From Pimelobacter simplex (lineage in GTDB: Bacteria; Actinomycetota; Actinomycetes; Propionibacteriales; Nocardioidaceae), in contig NZ_FOUK01000007.1 in assembly GCF_900114845.1 (NCBI RefSeq), positions 186,001 through 250,000 of the forward strand: a DNA stretch of 64,000 nt, read 5' to 3'. The position numbers were made by a program, and so were the translations under genes. Each line of letters starts with the position of its first letter. Position 1 is the stretch's first letter. The notes below the pieces were generated by a model. It was not told the DNA's origin, searched no databases, and saw only the letters and a program-made list of their open reading frames with translations. Shown here one piece after another: positions 19,259 through 31,218 of the stretch.

Positions 19259-19265
19259 CGTAGTC

Positions 19266-21271
19266 ATGGTCGGACGCATCCCCGTGATCGACGTCATGCC
19301 CCTCCTCGAGGCGGGCCCCACCGATGGGCGCCTGCCCGCGAAGGCCAGCCTCGGTGAGCCGTTCCCCGTCAGCGCCACCGTGTTCCGCGAGGGACACGAC
19401 CGCCTGGGCGCCGAGGTCGTGCTCCTCTCCCCCGACGGCGTACGACGACCACCCGTGCGAATGAGCCCGCTCCCCGCGCGCGACCGGCGCACCGTCGACC
19501 GCTACGAGGCGTGGGTCGCGGCCGACGCCGAGGGCCCCTGGTCGTTCGAGATCCACGCCTGGTCCGACCCGATCGCGACGTGGGAGCACGCCGCGGGCAT
19601 CAAGATCCGGGCGGGCATCGACGTCGAGCTGATGTTCGCCGAGGGCCGGCTGCTGCTCGAGCGCGTCCTCACCGAGACGAAGAAGCTCCCGCGGGCGGCC
19701 CGCGCCACGGTCAAGGCCGCGATCACGGCCGCCACCGACACGAGCCGACCCGCCGAGGCACGGCTCGCCCAGCTCGAGTCGCCCGAGCTGCGGGCGGTCC
19801 TCACGGCCCACCCCCTGCGCGACCTGCTCACCGTCGAGGGACCGTTCCCGGTCTTCGTCGACCGCACGAGGGCGCTGTTCGGCAGCTGGTACGAGCTGTT
19901 CCCCCGCTCCGAGGGGGCGACCTACGACCCCGCCACCGGCGAGGTCGTCAGCGGCACCTTCCGCACGGCGGCCGAGCGGCTGCCCGAGGTGGCCGCGATG
20001 GGCTTCGACGTGGTCTACCTGCCGCCGATCCACCCGATCGGCGAGGTCAACCGCAAGGGACCCAACAACGCGGTGCTGCCCGAGGGCGAGAGCGCCCCGG
20101 CCGACTGGGCCGGCTCCCCCTGGGCGATCGGCAGCAAGGACGGCGGGCACGACGCCATCCATCCCGACCTCGGCACGATCGAGGACTTCGACGCCTTCGT
20201 CGCCGCCGCGCACGCCGTCGACCTCGAGGTCGCCCTCGACCTGGCGCTGCAGTGCGCGCCCGACCACCCGTGGGTGACGGCGCACCCCGAGTGGTTCACC
20301 ACGCGCGCCGACGGCTCCATCGCCTACGCCGAGAACCCGCCGAAGAAGTACCAGGACATCTACCCGGTCAACTTCGACAACGACCCCGAGGGCATCGCCG
20401 CCGAGGTGCTGCGCGTCGTCCGGCACTGGATGGCCCACGGCGTGCGGATCTTCCGCGTCGACAACCCCCACACCAAGCCGGTCGCCTTCTGGCAGTGGCT
20501 CCTCGCCGAGGTACGCCGTACCGACCCCGACGTGCTCTTCCTGGCCGAGGCGTTCACCAAGCCGCCGATGCTGCAGACGCTCGGCGCGATCGGCTTCCAC
20601 CAGTCCTACACGTACTTCACGTGGCGCACCGAGAAGGTCGACGTCGAGGACTACCTGCGCGAGGTCGCCACCGAGTCCGCCCACCGGATCCGGCCGAACT
20701 TCTTCGTCAACACCCCCGACATCCTCCACGAGTTCCTCCAGTACGGCGGCCCGGCCGCCTTCCGGGTCCGCGCGGTGCTGGCGGCGATGTCGTCGCCGAC
20801 CTGGGGCATGTACGCCGGCTACGAGCTCGGCGAGCACGTGGCCGTGCGGCCGGGCAGCGAGGAGTACCTCGACTCGGAGAAGTACCAGATCCGGGTGCGC
20901 GACTGGGAGGCCGCGCAGGGCAGTGCGCACGGGCTGCCGGCGTACATCACCCGGCTCAACGAGATCCGCCGCGCGCACCCGGCGCTCCAGCTGCTGCGCA
21001 ACCTGACCGTGCACCCGACCGACGAGGACCACGTCATCTGCTGGTCGAAGGTGGCCGGGGCCGATCGGGTGATCGTCGTGCTCAACCTCGACCCCCACCA
21101 GCCCCGTGAGTCGATGGTGCACCTCGACCTCGCCGCGCTCGGCCTGCCGCCGGGCGCCGCCTTCGAGGTGCACGACGAGATCACCGGCAGCGACTGGACG
21201 TGGGGCGAGCACAACTACGTCCGGCTCGAGCCCGCGCAGCCGGCGCACATCCTGGTCGTGAGGGGGCACCA

Positions 21272-21275
<4 letters not shown>
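19266..21275 (+). CDS. glgE: Alpha-1,4-glucan:maltose-1-phosphate maltosyltransferase
   Basis: Extends alpha-1,4-glucans with maltosyl units from maltose-1-phosphate, the polymerising step of the GlgE pathway. The 669-residue protein has the N-terminal domain, the GH13 block VVYLPPIHPIGEVNRKGPNN, the nucleophile region FRVDNPHTKP, the acid/base VLFLAEAFTKPPM and SPTWGMYAGYELGEH. The ATG at 19266 follows a TAGGTT hexamer. treS overlaps its stop by 4 bp (GTGA), and pep2 follows in the same manner, so the substrate-forming enzymes are made together. Confidence 0.97.
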
Positions 21276-22971
<1,696 letters not shown>

Positions 22972-22975
<4 letters not shown>

Positions 22976-24297
22976 TCGAGACGTTCCTCGCCCAGAGCCG
23001 TTGGTTCGGCGGCAAGGGCCGCGCGTTCACGGTGAGCGGCGTGCGCGAGCTGGGCCGGCTGGGCCCGGACCCGGAGGTCGTCGTGCTGCTCGTGGAGGTG
23101 TCGTACGACGGCACCAGCGACCACGAGCTCTACCAGCTGCCGCTCGCGCTCTACGACACCCCGCAGGAGCGCCTGGAGCACGCCTTCGTCGGCCGCTGGC
23201 CGGCGGACGACGGCCAGCTGGCCTACGACGCCGTCCAGGACCGGACGGCGATGGCGCACTACCTCCAGGCGTTCGGCACGCCCTCCGCCGGCGGGCTCCG
23301 CTTCGTCCGGGTGCCCGGCCACGAGCTCGACCTCGACGCGGTGGCGAGCCCGTTCAGCGGCGAGCAGTCGAACTCGTCGGTCTTCTTCGGCGAGGACGCG
23401 GTGCTCAAGCTCTTCCGCAAGATCACCCCCGGCGAGAACCCGGACATCACGACCCACCGGGTGCTCACCGAGGCCGGCTCGACCCATGTCGCCCAGCTCT
23501 ACGGCTGGGTCGAGGCCGACGACCTGCACCTCGGCATGCTGCAGCAGTTCCTCCGCACCGCCAGCGACGGCTGGGACCTCGCGCTCGCGAGCGTGCGCGA
23601 CCTCTTCGCCGAGGCCGACCTGCACGCCGAGGAGGTCGGCGGCGACTTCGCGGCCGAGGCCGCCCGCCTCGGCACCGCGCTCGCCGAGGTGCACGAGCAG
23701 CTGCGCGCCGCCTTCCCCGGCTCGGAGGTCTCCGGCGCCGACCTCGCCCGCACGATGAGCGACCGGCTCGCCGCCGCCGTCGAGGTCGTCCCCGACCTCG
23801 CTCCCCACGTGGCCGACGCCGACGCCGTCTTCGCCACGCTGGCCGGCGTCGACGCCGTCCCGGTGCAGCGGATCCACGGTGACCTCCACCTCGGCCAGAC
23901 GCTGCGCACCGTGCTCGGCTGGAAGGTCGTCGACTTCGAGGGCGAGCCCGCCAAGCCCCTCTCCGAGCGGCTCCTGCCCGACTCACCCTGGCGCGACGTC
24001 GCCGGCCTGCTCCGGTCCTTCGACTACGCCCCGCACGCCGTCGCCGAGTCCCTGGGGGACGACGAGCCCGACGCCGCCCACCAGCGTGCCCACCGCGCCG
24101 ACGAGTGGGCCCGCCGCAACCGCAAGGCGTTCCTGGCGTCGTACTGCGGGGACGCGGGACTCTCCGACCGCGACCGCACCCTGCTGACGGCGTACGTGGT
24201 CGACAAGGCGGTCTACGAGTGCGTGTACGAGGCACGCAACCGGCCGACCTGGCTGCCGATCCCGCTGGCGGGGGTGGCCCGGCTCACCGCTCGCTGA
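22972..24297 (+). CDS. pep2: Maltokinase (Pep2/Mak)
   Basis: Phosphorylates maltose to maltose-1-phosphate, the GlgE donor. The 441-residue protein has the maltokinase N-terminus (LAQSRWFGGKGRAF), ATP-site region SNSSVFFGEDAVLKLFRK, catalytic loop QRIHGDLHLGQTL, the metal-binding VVDFEGEPAKPL, and the C-terminal KAVYECVYEARNRPTWLPIPL. The GTG overlaps the treS stop (GTGA). Last gene of glgE-treS-pep2; a short GAGCGG inverted repeat spans its stop. Confidence 0.96.
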
Positions 24298-24312
24298 GCG
24301 GGCGGCTCGGGC

Positions 24313-25335
24313 CTAGCTGCCGGCGAGTGCCGCCTCGCAGCTCGGCGCCGCGCCACCCCCGCCGCCGGACGGGTCCTGGGCGTCGGCGAGCAGGTCCTGC
24401 CAGCGGCCGAGGTCGGCGACCTTGGCCTGCGGCGGGGCGGCGACGCGCACCTCGGTGCCATAGTCGTGGTAGGTGATCTCGGCGGACATCGCCCGCACGT
24501 AGGGATCCTTGGCGAGCGGCCGCAGCTCGGACGGCATCCCGGTGCGCGACGCCCTCAGGGCGGCGAACATGTCGGCGGCGGCCACCTCGATCGAGGTGAC
24601 CCGCCCGTTGACGCCGACCACGGCCAGGCCGCGCACCGTCGCCTTCGCGTCGATCGGCTTGGCGGTCAGGCCACCGAGCCGCGGGATCACGGCGGGGACC
24701 GTCGCGGCCAGCGGCAGGTCGAGCACCACGCGGTCGCCGACCTCGGCGCCGGGGTAGTCGTCCCCGCCGTCGACCAGGTGCCCGACCGCGACCGGCTCGA
24801 CGAGCAGCATCGCCTGGTAGGTCACCCCGGCCGGACCGCCGGTCGCGGCGGTGCCGCTGGCGTGCAGCCAGCAGTCCATGGCCCGGCCGTCGACGGTGGC
24901 CCGCATCCAGGTGTCGTCGCCGCGCAGGCGCACCTCGTAGCGGTTCTCCTCGTCAGGCCCGGTCTGCACCTCGGCTGCCGGCTGGGCGAGGTCGAAGCGG
25001 CCCTCCATCGGCGTCTCCACCTCACCCCCGACGTACCAGTACACCCGGAAGTGGGCGCTGGGGTCCTCGAGGAAGCGTCGCTCGGCCGACGTCATGAGCG
25101 CCTGCGCGCCGTCCTTGCTGCCCGGCTCGACCTCGAGGTCGAGCACCTCGTCGATGGCCTCGTCCAGGTTCTGCTCCTGCTGGTCCTTCCAGCCGGCCGC
25201 ATCGAGGCGGCCGCCGACGCCCTCGCTGCCGGGGTCGATGTCCGAGCAGGCGGACAGAGCGGTGGCGAGTGCCAGGGCGCCGGCGAGCAGCAGGAGCCGG
25301 GGGCGACGCAGGAGAGGCAGGGACCGGGAGCGCAT
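24313..25335 (-). CDS. Putative lipoprotein, unknown function
   Basis: A 340-residue lipoprotein: arginine-rich start, hydrophobic segment and lipobox ALSAC, then a mature region with an acidic stretch (DEAIDEVLDLEVEPGSKDGAQ) and a beta-rich body. The overall form recalls LppX/LprG-like outer-surface lipoproteins of actinobacteria, but I cannot confirm this. ATG 25335 is preferred because CAGGAT sits 7 nt upstream; ATG 25344 would add three residues. Convergent with pep2, 15 bp apart. Confidence 0.7.
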   Translation of the reverse strand: MRSRSLPLLRRPRLLLLAGALALATALSACSDIDPGSEGVGGRLDAAGWKDQQEQNLDEAIDEVLDLEVEPGSKDGAQALMTSAERRFLEDPSAHFRVYWYVGGEVETPMEGRFDLAQPAAEVQTGPDEENRYEVRLRGDDTWMRATVDGRAMDCWLHASGTAATGGPAGVTYQAMLLVEPVAVGHLVDGGDDYPGAEVGDRVVLDLPLAATVPAVIPRLGGLTAKPIDAKATVRGLAVVGVNGRVTSIEVAAADMFAALRASRTGMPSELRPLAKDPYVRAMSAEITYHDYGTEVRVAAPPQAKVADLGRWQDLLADAQDPSGGGGGAAPSCEAALAGS

Positions 25336-25390
25336 GAGGCACATCCTGGCAGTGCGGCGCCCTCCCCGTGGGCGAGTCCCGAGAACCGGG

Positions 25391-26644
25391 TCAGAGCATC
25401 TCGGTCGGCTCCAGCTCCGCCGCCTCCCGCGACACCGCGCAGTCGCGGTCCTCGACCGCGCAGTGCCAGGCCCACAGCAGCTGCCCCGCGCCCACCCCGA
25501 CGAGCGCCGCGGTGGCGAAGCCGAGGGCCGACCCGCCGATCACCGGTACGACGGCCACGGCGGTCACCGCGTTGAGCACGAGGGCGACGAACGAGCCGAG
25601 CGAGACCACCGCGCCGCGGCGGGTGGGGAAGCGATCGAGGAGCAGGAGCTGGAGGGTCGGGTAGGTGATGCCGTTGCCCAGCGCGATCAGGCTCAGGCCG
25701 ACGACGGCCCAGGGCAGGTCGGTGGCGAGCGGGCTGGCCGCGATGACGACGCCGACGACGCCACCGACGAAGGAGGTCGTGCAGCCGGCGGAGACGAGGC
25801 GGCGGGCGGTGATCCGGCCGGCGGCCCGGCCGCAGAGCCAGGAGCCGAGCATCATCGAGCCGATCATCGGCACGAAGAGCTTCCAGAAGTCGAGCTCGCC
25901 CTGGCCGAGGACGTCGACCACGAACACGGCGGCGCCGCCGATGTAGAGGAACTGGGCGCCGAAGATGAGGGCGGTCGACCAGCCCAGGCGCAGGAAGGCG
26001 CCCTCGCGGGCGACGTCGGAGAGGCCGTGGAAGATCTCGGCGACGTTGAGCGGGACGCGGCGCTCCCGCGGGTGCGTCTCGGGCAGCAGGAAGAGGACGG
26101 CGAGGACCAGGCACACGCCGAGCACGGCCTGGAAGGCGAAGATCAGCTGCCAGGAGCCGACCTGGAGGATCGCGCCGCCGAGGATCGGGCCGATGGCGGG
26201 CGCGATGCCGAAGATGATGGCGACCCGGCTCATCAGCCGCTGCGCCTGGGCGCCCTCGAAGAGGTCGCGGATCACGGTCCGGCTGACGATGGTGGCGCCG
26301 CCGGCGCTGAGGCCCTGGAGGGCGCGGAAGAGCAGCAGGACGACGAGGCTGCCGGACAGGGCGGCGCCGATCGACGCGAGGACGTACACGGCGATCGACA
26401 CCGCCATCACCGGGCGCCGGCCGACGGCGTCGGACAGCGGGCCGTGGAAGATGCTCATCAGTGCGAAGGAGCCGAGGTAGACGGTGACGACGAGCTGGAG
26501 CTGCTCGGTGCCCACCCCGAGCTCGCGGCCCATCTCGGGGAAGGCGGGGAAGGGTGTGTCGATGCTGAAGGGCCCGATCATCGACAGCGCGGCCAGGACT
26601 CCCGGGATGAGGACGGCGTAGCGCCAGCCCATGCGTTCTGTCAC
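25391..26644 (-). CDS. Bcr/CflA-type multidrug efflux MFS transporter
   Basis: A 417-residue twelve-helix major facilitator. N-terminal FSIDTPFPAFPEM, the motif-A loop HGPLSDAVGRRPVM, RALQGLSAGGATIVSRTVIRDLFEGAQAQRLMSR (quoted in parts: RALQGLSAGG and VIRDLFEG) and the APAIGPILGG helix place it in the Bcr/CflA drug-efflux branch. It probably exports a small compound by proton exchange. The C-terminal tail after helix 12 has two cysteines (HCAVEDRDCAV), which is unusual. GTG 26644 or ATG 26632 may start it. Divergent from glgB, 35 bp apart. Confidence 0.85.
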   Translation of the reverse strand: MTERMGWRYAVLIPGVLAALSMIGPFSIDTPFPAFPEMGRELGVGTEQLQLVVTVYLGSFALMSIFHGPLSDAVGRRPVMAVSIAVYVLASIGAALSGSLVVLLLFRALQGLSAGGATIVSRTVIRDLFEGAQAQRLMSRVAIIFGIAPAIGPILGGAILQVGSWQLIFAFQAVLGVCLVLAVLFLLPETHPRERRVPLNVAEIFHGLSDVAREGAFLRLGWSTALIFGAQFLYIGGAAVFVVDVLGQGELDFWKLFVPMIGSMMLGSWLCGRAAGRITARRLVSAGCTTSFVGGVVGVVIAASPLATDLPWAVVGLSLIALGNGITYPTLQLLLLDRFPTRRGAVVSLGSFVALVLNAVTAVAVVPVIGGSALGFATAALVGVGAGQLLWAWHCAVEDRDCAVSREAAELEPTEML

Positions 26645-26666
26645 CCCCGCATCATTCCGTACTCGC

Positions 26667-26672
26667 TAGACT
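26667..26672 (+). promoter_or_regulatory. -10 hexamer TAGACT of glgB
   Basis: TAGACT lies 7 nt before the glgB ATG. A GGAGAG overlaps the gap, so either leaderless or very short-leader translation is possible. Confidence 0.45.
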
Positions 26673-26679
26673 CGGAGAG

Positions 26680-28605
26680 ATGCCGCCCGCAGAGAGCAGC
26701 ACGCCGCAGTCCACGCTCGGAGAGATCGACCTCCACCTCGTCGGTGAAGGTCGGCACGAGCTCCTCTGGCACGTCCTCGGCGCCCACGAGCGCGCCGCCC
26801 CCGAACCAGGGACCAGCTTCGTGGTCTGGGCGCCCCACGCCCGCCAGGTCAGCGTCACCGGCGAGTTCAACGGCTGGGACGGCAACGCCCACCCGCTGCA
26901 CCGGATCGGCTCGGGCCTGTGGGAGACGTTCGTGCCCGGCGTCGGGTCGGGCACGGCGTACAAGTTCCTCGTCGAGGGTGCCGACGGCGTGTGGCGCCAG
27001 AAGGCCGACCCGATGGCGTTCCACGCCGAGGTGCCGCCCGCCACGGCGTCCCGGGTGTTCACCAGCACCCACGTCTGGCAGGACGACGCCTGGCTCGCCG
27101 CCCGTGCCACGAAGCAGCCGGTCAACGAGCCGATGGCGACCTACGAGCTGCACCTGGGCTCGTGGAAGCGCCATCCCGACGGCTCCTTCTGGACCTACGA
27201 CGAGCTCGCCGCCGACCTCCCGGCCTACCTGGCCGACCTCGGGTTCACGCACGTCGAGCTGATGCCGGTGATGCAGCACCCCTTCGGCGGCTCGTGGGGC
27301 TACCACGTGACCGGCTACTTCGCGCCGGACGCCCGCTTCGGCGACCCCGACGGGTTCCGCCGCCTCGTCGACGCGCTCCACGCGGCCGGGATCGCCGTCA
27401 TCCTCGACTGGGTGCCCGGCCACTTCGCCACCGACGAGTGGGCGCTGGCCCGCTTCGACGGCACGCCCCTCTACGAGCACCCCGACCCGCAGCGCGGCTG
27501 GCACGCCGAGTGGGGCTCCTACATCTTCGACTTCGGGCGCCCCGAGGTGCGCAACTTCCTCGTCGCCAACGCGCTCTACTGGCTCGAGGAGTTCCACGTC
27601 GACGGGCTGCGCGTCGACGGCGTCGCGTCGATGCTCTACCTCGACTACGGCCGCAACGACGGCGAGTGGACCCCCAACAAGTACGGCGGCCACGAGCACC
27701 TCGAGGCCGTGCAGCTGCTCCAGGAGCTCAACGCGACCGCCTACAAGCGGGTCCCGGGGATCGTCACTATCGCCGAGGAGTCGACTGCCTGGCCGGGTGT
27801 CACCGGCGCCACCTCCGGTGGTGGCCTGGGCTTCGGGTTCAAGTGGAACATGGGCTGGATGCACGACAGCCTGGGCTACCTGCAGCACGACCCGGTGCAC
27901 CGCTCGTACCACCACGGCGAGATGACGTTCTCGCTCGTCTACGGCTTCTCCGAGAACTACGTGCTCCCCCTCAGCCACGACGAGGTGGTGCACGGCAAGG
28001 GCTCGCTGCTGCGCAAGATGCCGGGCGACCGCTGGCAGCAGATGGCGACGCTGCGCGCCTACCTCGCCTACATGTGGGCCCACCCCGGCAAGCAGCTCGT
28101 GATGATGGGCACCGAGCTGGCCCAGGAGTCCGAGTGGGCCGAGGCCCGCGAGCTCGACTGGTGGCTGCTGCAGAAGCCCGACCACCGCGGGCTGCAGGAC
28201 TTCGTCCGCGACCTCAACCACCGCTACCGCGACGAGCCGGCGCTGTGGCGCCGGGACAACGACCCGGCCGGATTCGCCTGGATCGACGGGCAGGCGGCCG
28301 GGCACAACGTCTTCGCCTTCCTCCGCACGGCGGTCGACGAGGGCGTGCCGGACCTGGTGTGCGTCACGAACTTCGCCGCGGTCCCCCACGACTACCGGCT
28401 CGGCCTCCCCGTCGCCGGCGCCTGGGACGAGCTGCTCAACACCGACGCGACGTCGTACGGCGGCAGCGGCGTCGGCAACCTCGGGACGGTGCACGCCCGG
28501 TCGGCCGGCCCGCTCGAGGCCCGCGCTCCCGGCGGCAGCCCGGCGTACGCCGACCTCGTCCTCCCCCCTCTGGCGACGCTCTGGTTGCGGGCCCCCCTAG
28601 GCTGA
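26680..28605 (+). CDS. glgB: 1,4-alpha-glucan branching enzyme
   Basis: Makes alpha-1,6 branches in glycogen-like glucans. The 641-residue protein has a CBM48 domain (VWAPHARQVSVTGEFNGWD, about residues 45-130) and a GH13 barrel with WGYHVTGYFAPDARFGDPDG, nucleophile GLRVDGVASMLYLDYGR, acid/base TIAEESTAWPGV and LSHDEVVHGKGSLL. It completes the GlgE pathway set, 2.4 kb after pep2, separated by a lipoprotein and an MFS gene of opposite strand. Confidence 0.97.
   Translation: MPPAESSTPQSTLGEIDLHLVGEGRHELLWHVLGAHERAAPEPGTSFVVWAPHARQVSVTGEFNGWDGNAHPLHRIGSGLWETFVPGVGSGTAYKFLVEGADGVWRQKADPMAFHAEVPPATASRVFTSTHVWQDDAWLAARATKQPVNEPMATYELHLGSWKRHPDGSFWTYDELAADLPAYLADLGFTHVELMPVMQHPFGGSWGYHVTGYFAPDARFGDPDGFRRLVDALHAAGIAVILDWVPGHFATDEWALARFDGTPLYEHPDPQRGWHAEWGSYIFDFGRPEVRNFLVANALYWLEEFHVDGLRVDGVASMLYLDYGRNDGEWTPNKYGGHEHLEAVQLLQELNATAYKRVPGIVTIAEESTAWPGVTGATSGGGLGFGFKWNMGWMHDSLGYLQHDPVHRSYHHGEMTFSLVYGFSENYVLPLSHDEVVHGKGSLLRKMPGDRWQQMATLRAYLAYMWAHPGKQLVMMGTELAQESEWAEARELDWWLLQKPDHRGLQDFVRDLNHRYRDEPALWRRDNDPAGFAWIDGQAAGHNVFAFLRTAVDEGVPDLVCVTNFAAVPHDYRLGLPVAGAWDELLNTDATSYGGSGVGNLGTVHARSAGPLEARAPGGSPAYADLVLPPLATLWLRAPLG
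28598..28603 (+). promoter_or_regulatory. -10 hexamer TAGGCT of the Nudix gene
   Basis: TAGGCT spans the glgB stop and ends 7 nt before the Nudix-gene GTG, consistent with a leaderless start. Confidence 0.5.
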
Positions 28606-28610
28606 CCTCC

Positions 28611-29387
28611 GTGGCCGAGCAGCCGGAGATCACGCACGCGACCGTCGACGACGGGACCGCCCGGCTGACGTGGACCTCCGACCTCACCGAGCGCGGCTGG
28701 CAGGCGGCCGTCGACGTCGTCCGCCGGCAGGTGGCCGCCGCGCTGACCGACCACGACCGGGTCGAGGTGCAGGTGGCCGTCGACGACGCCGAGGGCCAGC
28801 GGATCGCGACCTGGTCCGGGCTGCGCCGCGAGGGCGTGCAGCGGCAGCGGGCCGGTGACGTGGTGGTCTACGCCCGGCTGGCCGACGACACCCCGGTGCA
28901 CGAGCCCGGCGGGTTCCGGGCGCTGCTCAACTCGTTCCTGCCCCGCAAGCGCGGCATCGGCCAGATGCTCATCCGTGACGGCGAGGGCCCGGAGCCGCGG
29001 GTGCTGCTGTGCCAGCTGACCTACAAGACCGACTGGGACCTGCCCGGCGGCGTGGTCGAGGTCGGCGAGTCGCCGCGGGTCGCGGTCGCGCGCGAGGTCG
29101 AGGAGGAGCTCAGCCTCACCATCGACGCCGGCGCGCTCGTGCTCACCGACTGGCTGCCCCCGTGGGGCGGCTGGGACGACGCGCTGTGCCTGGTCTTCGA
29201 CGGCGGCGTGCACCCGGCCTCGATCGTCCAGCAGGTCGTCCCGCAGGCCCGCGAGATCAAGAGCGCCGAGTTCCTGACGCTGGCCGAGGTCGACGAGCGG
29301 GCCGCCGACTTCACCGCTCGGCGGGTGCGGGCAGCGCTGGCGAGCCTGGCCGGGACGGGTCCGTCGTACACGGAGTCGGGTCGCTAG
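28611..29387 (+). CDS. Nudix hydrolase with GNAT-like N-terminal segment
   Basis: A 258-residue protein. Residues 12-80 look like the C-terminal half of a GNAT acetyltransferase (RVEVQVAVDDAEGQRIATWS, then GLRREGVQRQ). Residues 110-240 form a Nudix domain whose box starts at G147: G-x5-E153-x7-REVEEELSL, complete except that the usual last glycine is Ser168. Nudix proteins hydrolyse nucleoside-diphosphate derivatives; the substrate is unknown. GTG 28611 follows TAGGCT. Its last 77 bp overlap the end of the convergent EamA-transporter gene. Confidence 0.85.
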   Translation: MAEQPEITHATVDDGTARLTWTSDLTERGWQAAVDVVRRQVAAALTDHDRVEVQVAVDDAEGQRIATWSGLRREGVQRQRAGDVVVYARLADDTPVHEPGGFRALLNSFLPRKRGIGQMLIRDGEGPEPRVLLCQLTYKTDWDLPGGVVEVGESPRVAVAREVEEELSLTIDAGALVLTDWLPPWGGWDDALCLVFDGGVHPASIVQQVVPQAREIKSAEFLTLAEVDERAADFTARRVRAALASLAGTGPSYTESGR

Positions 29388-30243
29388 CGACCCGAGCGCG
29401 CCGCTGGGCGACGAGCACGCCCAGCACCAGGATCGCCCCGCCGAGCAGCTCCCCCGCCGACGGCACCTCGTCGCGCAGCAGCCAGGCCGAGCCGATCGCG
29501 ACCGGCGGCACGAGCAGGATCCACGGCACGACCGCGGCCGACGGGTTGCGGGCGAGCAGTCCGTTGAAGATCCCGTAGCCGACGAGCGAGGCGAGCGCGG
29601 CGGTGTAGAGCGTCGAGACGACCGCCTGCCAGCCGAAGGCGCCCAGGCCGTCCGCCACGGCCGCCGGCCCGTCGACGACGAGCGAGAGCCCCACCAGCGG
29701 CACCGGGACGACGAGCGCGGACCACACGGTGAGCGCGAGCCCGCCCGTGGCACCGGAGGCCCGGGAGACGACATTGCCGATCGCCCACATGAGCGCCGCC
29801 GCCAGGCACAGCAGCAGCGCGAGCGCCGGGACGTGCCCGCCACGGCCCAGGCCGACGACGACCAGCCCGGCCGCACCGAGCACGACGCCGGCGGTCTGGG
29901 GGCGGGTCGGCCGCTCACGGAGCGCCACCGCGGCGATGAGGATGGTGAGCACCACCTGGGCCTGGAGCACCAGCCCGGCCAGCCCGGGCGGCATGCCGGC
30001 GTCCATGGCGACGTACAGGAAGCCGAACTGGCCCAGCGACATGAACGTCCCGACCGCCACGACCGTGCGCCACGGGACCGGCGGCGGGTCGAGCAGGAAG
30101 ACGGCCGGCACCACGACGGCGAGGAACCGGGCCGCGACGAAGAGCAGCGGCGGGACCTCCCCCATCCCCCAGTCGATGACGACGAAGTTGAAGCCCCAGA
30201 TGACGGCGACGAGCGCGGCGAGGGACTGGTCGCGGCGGTTCAC
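29311..30243 (-). CDS. EamA/DMT family transporter
   Basis: A 310-residue protein with about ten hydrophobic helices in two EamA repeats, starting SLAALVAVIWGFNFVVIDWG and with the second repeat near LLLCLAAALMWAIGNVVSR. Members export amino acids or other small metabolites. It starts at GTG 30243 and is divergent from a LysR regulator 72 bp away, the usual arrangement for a regulator controlling its neighbour exporter. The last ~25 residues, proline/serine-rich, are encoded in the overlap with the Nudix gene. Confidence 0.88.
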   Translation of the reverse strand: MNRRDQSLAALVAVIWGFNFVVIDWGMGEVPPLLFVAARFLAVVVPAVFLLDPPPVPWRTVVAVGTFMSLGQFGFLYVAMDAGMPPGLAGLVLQAQVVLTILIAAVALRERPTRPQTAGVVLGAAGLVVVGLGRGGHVPALALLLCLAAALMWAIGNVVSRASGATGGLALTVWSALVVPVPLVGLSLVVDGPAAVADGLGAFGWQAVVSTLYTAALASLVGYGIFNGLLARNPSAAVVPWILLVPPVAIGSAWLLRDEVPSAGELLGGAILVLGVLVAQRRARVASDPTPCTTDPSRPGSPALPAPAER

Positions 30244-30303
30244 CGGTCCAGGATCGCGCGCTCGACGTTGAAGCACCAGCGAATGATCGTGCACCTTTTG
30301 ATG

Positions 30304-30309
30304 TAGCGT
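30304..30309 (+). promoter_or_regulatory. -10 hexamer TAGCGT of the LysR gene
   Basis: TAGCGT ends 6 nt before the ATG in the 72-bp divergent region shared with the EamA transporter gene. Confidence 0.45.
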
Positions 30310-30315
30310 CGCTGC

Positions 30316-31212
30316 ATGATCGATCTCGACGCCCTGGTCGGCCTGCGGGCCGTCGCGACCCACGGCTCGGTCGTCGCCGCGGCCGCCGCCACCGGCTTCA
30401 CGCCCAGCGCGATCTCGCAGCAGGTCAAGCGGCTGGAGCGGCAGACCGGCGTCCCCCTGCTCGAGCGGGTCGGTCGCGGCGTGATGCTGACCAGCCACGG
30501 CCAGCACCTCGTCGACGCGGGCGAGCAGGTGCTCGCCGACCTCGAGCAGCTCGAGGCCCGGCTCCGGCAGCGCGCCGGCGTGGTGGCCGGCCGGGTCCGG
30601 CTCGCCGCCTTCTCGACCGCGATGCGCGGCCTGGTCGCCACCACCGCCCGCGACCTGCGCGACGCCCACCCCGACCTCACGCTCACCCTGCGCGAGGGCG
30701 AGCCGTGGGACGTCGTCGACCTCGTCGCCAGCGGTCAGGTGGAGCTCGGGATCGTGCACCGGTGGGGCGGCGTCGCGCTCGCGGTGCCGGACCACGTCGT
30801 CGCCACCCGGCTCGCCGACGACGTCGCCGACCTCATCGTGCACCGCGACGACCCGCTCGCGTCGCGGGCCCGGGTGACGCCGCACGACCTGCTCGACGTC
30901 GACTGGATCGCCACCCCCGAGGGCACGATCTGCCGCCAGTGGCTCTCCCGGATGTACGACGGCACCGGCCGGCCGCCGCGGATCGCCCACGTCTCGGCGG
31001 AGTTCGACTCGCACCTGGCGCTGGTCCGGGCGGGCCTCGGGGTCGCGCTCGTGCCGCGCATGGGGCGGGCTCCGCTCGGCGACGACCTGCTCGCCGTCCC
31101 GGTGGCCGAGCCGGAGCCGGTGCGCCTGGTGGATGCACTGCACCGCCGGACGATGTCGGAATCGCCGGCGGTGCAGGCGGTGCTCGCGGCGTTCAGCCGC
31201 GTCGGTCGCTGA
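30316..31212 (+). CDS. LysR family transcriptional regulator
   Basis: A 298-residue LysR-type regulator: N-terminal winged helix (LRAVATHGSVVAAAAATGFT, then SAISQQVKRLERQTGVPLLERV) and a C-terminal effector-binding domain of two alpha/beta lobes. It probably binds the 72-bp intergenic region and controls the divergent EamA-type transporter in response to a small molecule. The effector is unknown. Confidence 0.92.
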   Translation: MIDLDALVGLRAVATHGSVVAAAAATGFTPSAISQQVKRLERQTGVPLLERVGRGVMLTSHGQHLVDAGEQVLADLEQLEARLRQRAGVVAGRVRLAAFSTAMRGLVATTARDLRDAHPDLTLTLREGEPWDVVDLVASGQVELGIVHRWGGVALAVPDHVVATRLADDVADLIVHRDDPLASRARVTPHDLLDVDWIATPEGTICRQWLSRMYDGTGRPPRIAHVSAEFDSHLALVRAGLGVALVPRMGRAPLGDDLLAVPVAEPEPVRLVDALHRRTMSESPAVQAVLAAFSRVGR

Positions 31213-31218
31213 GCGCGC

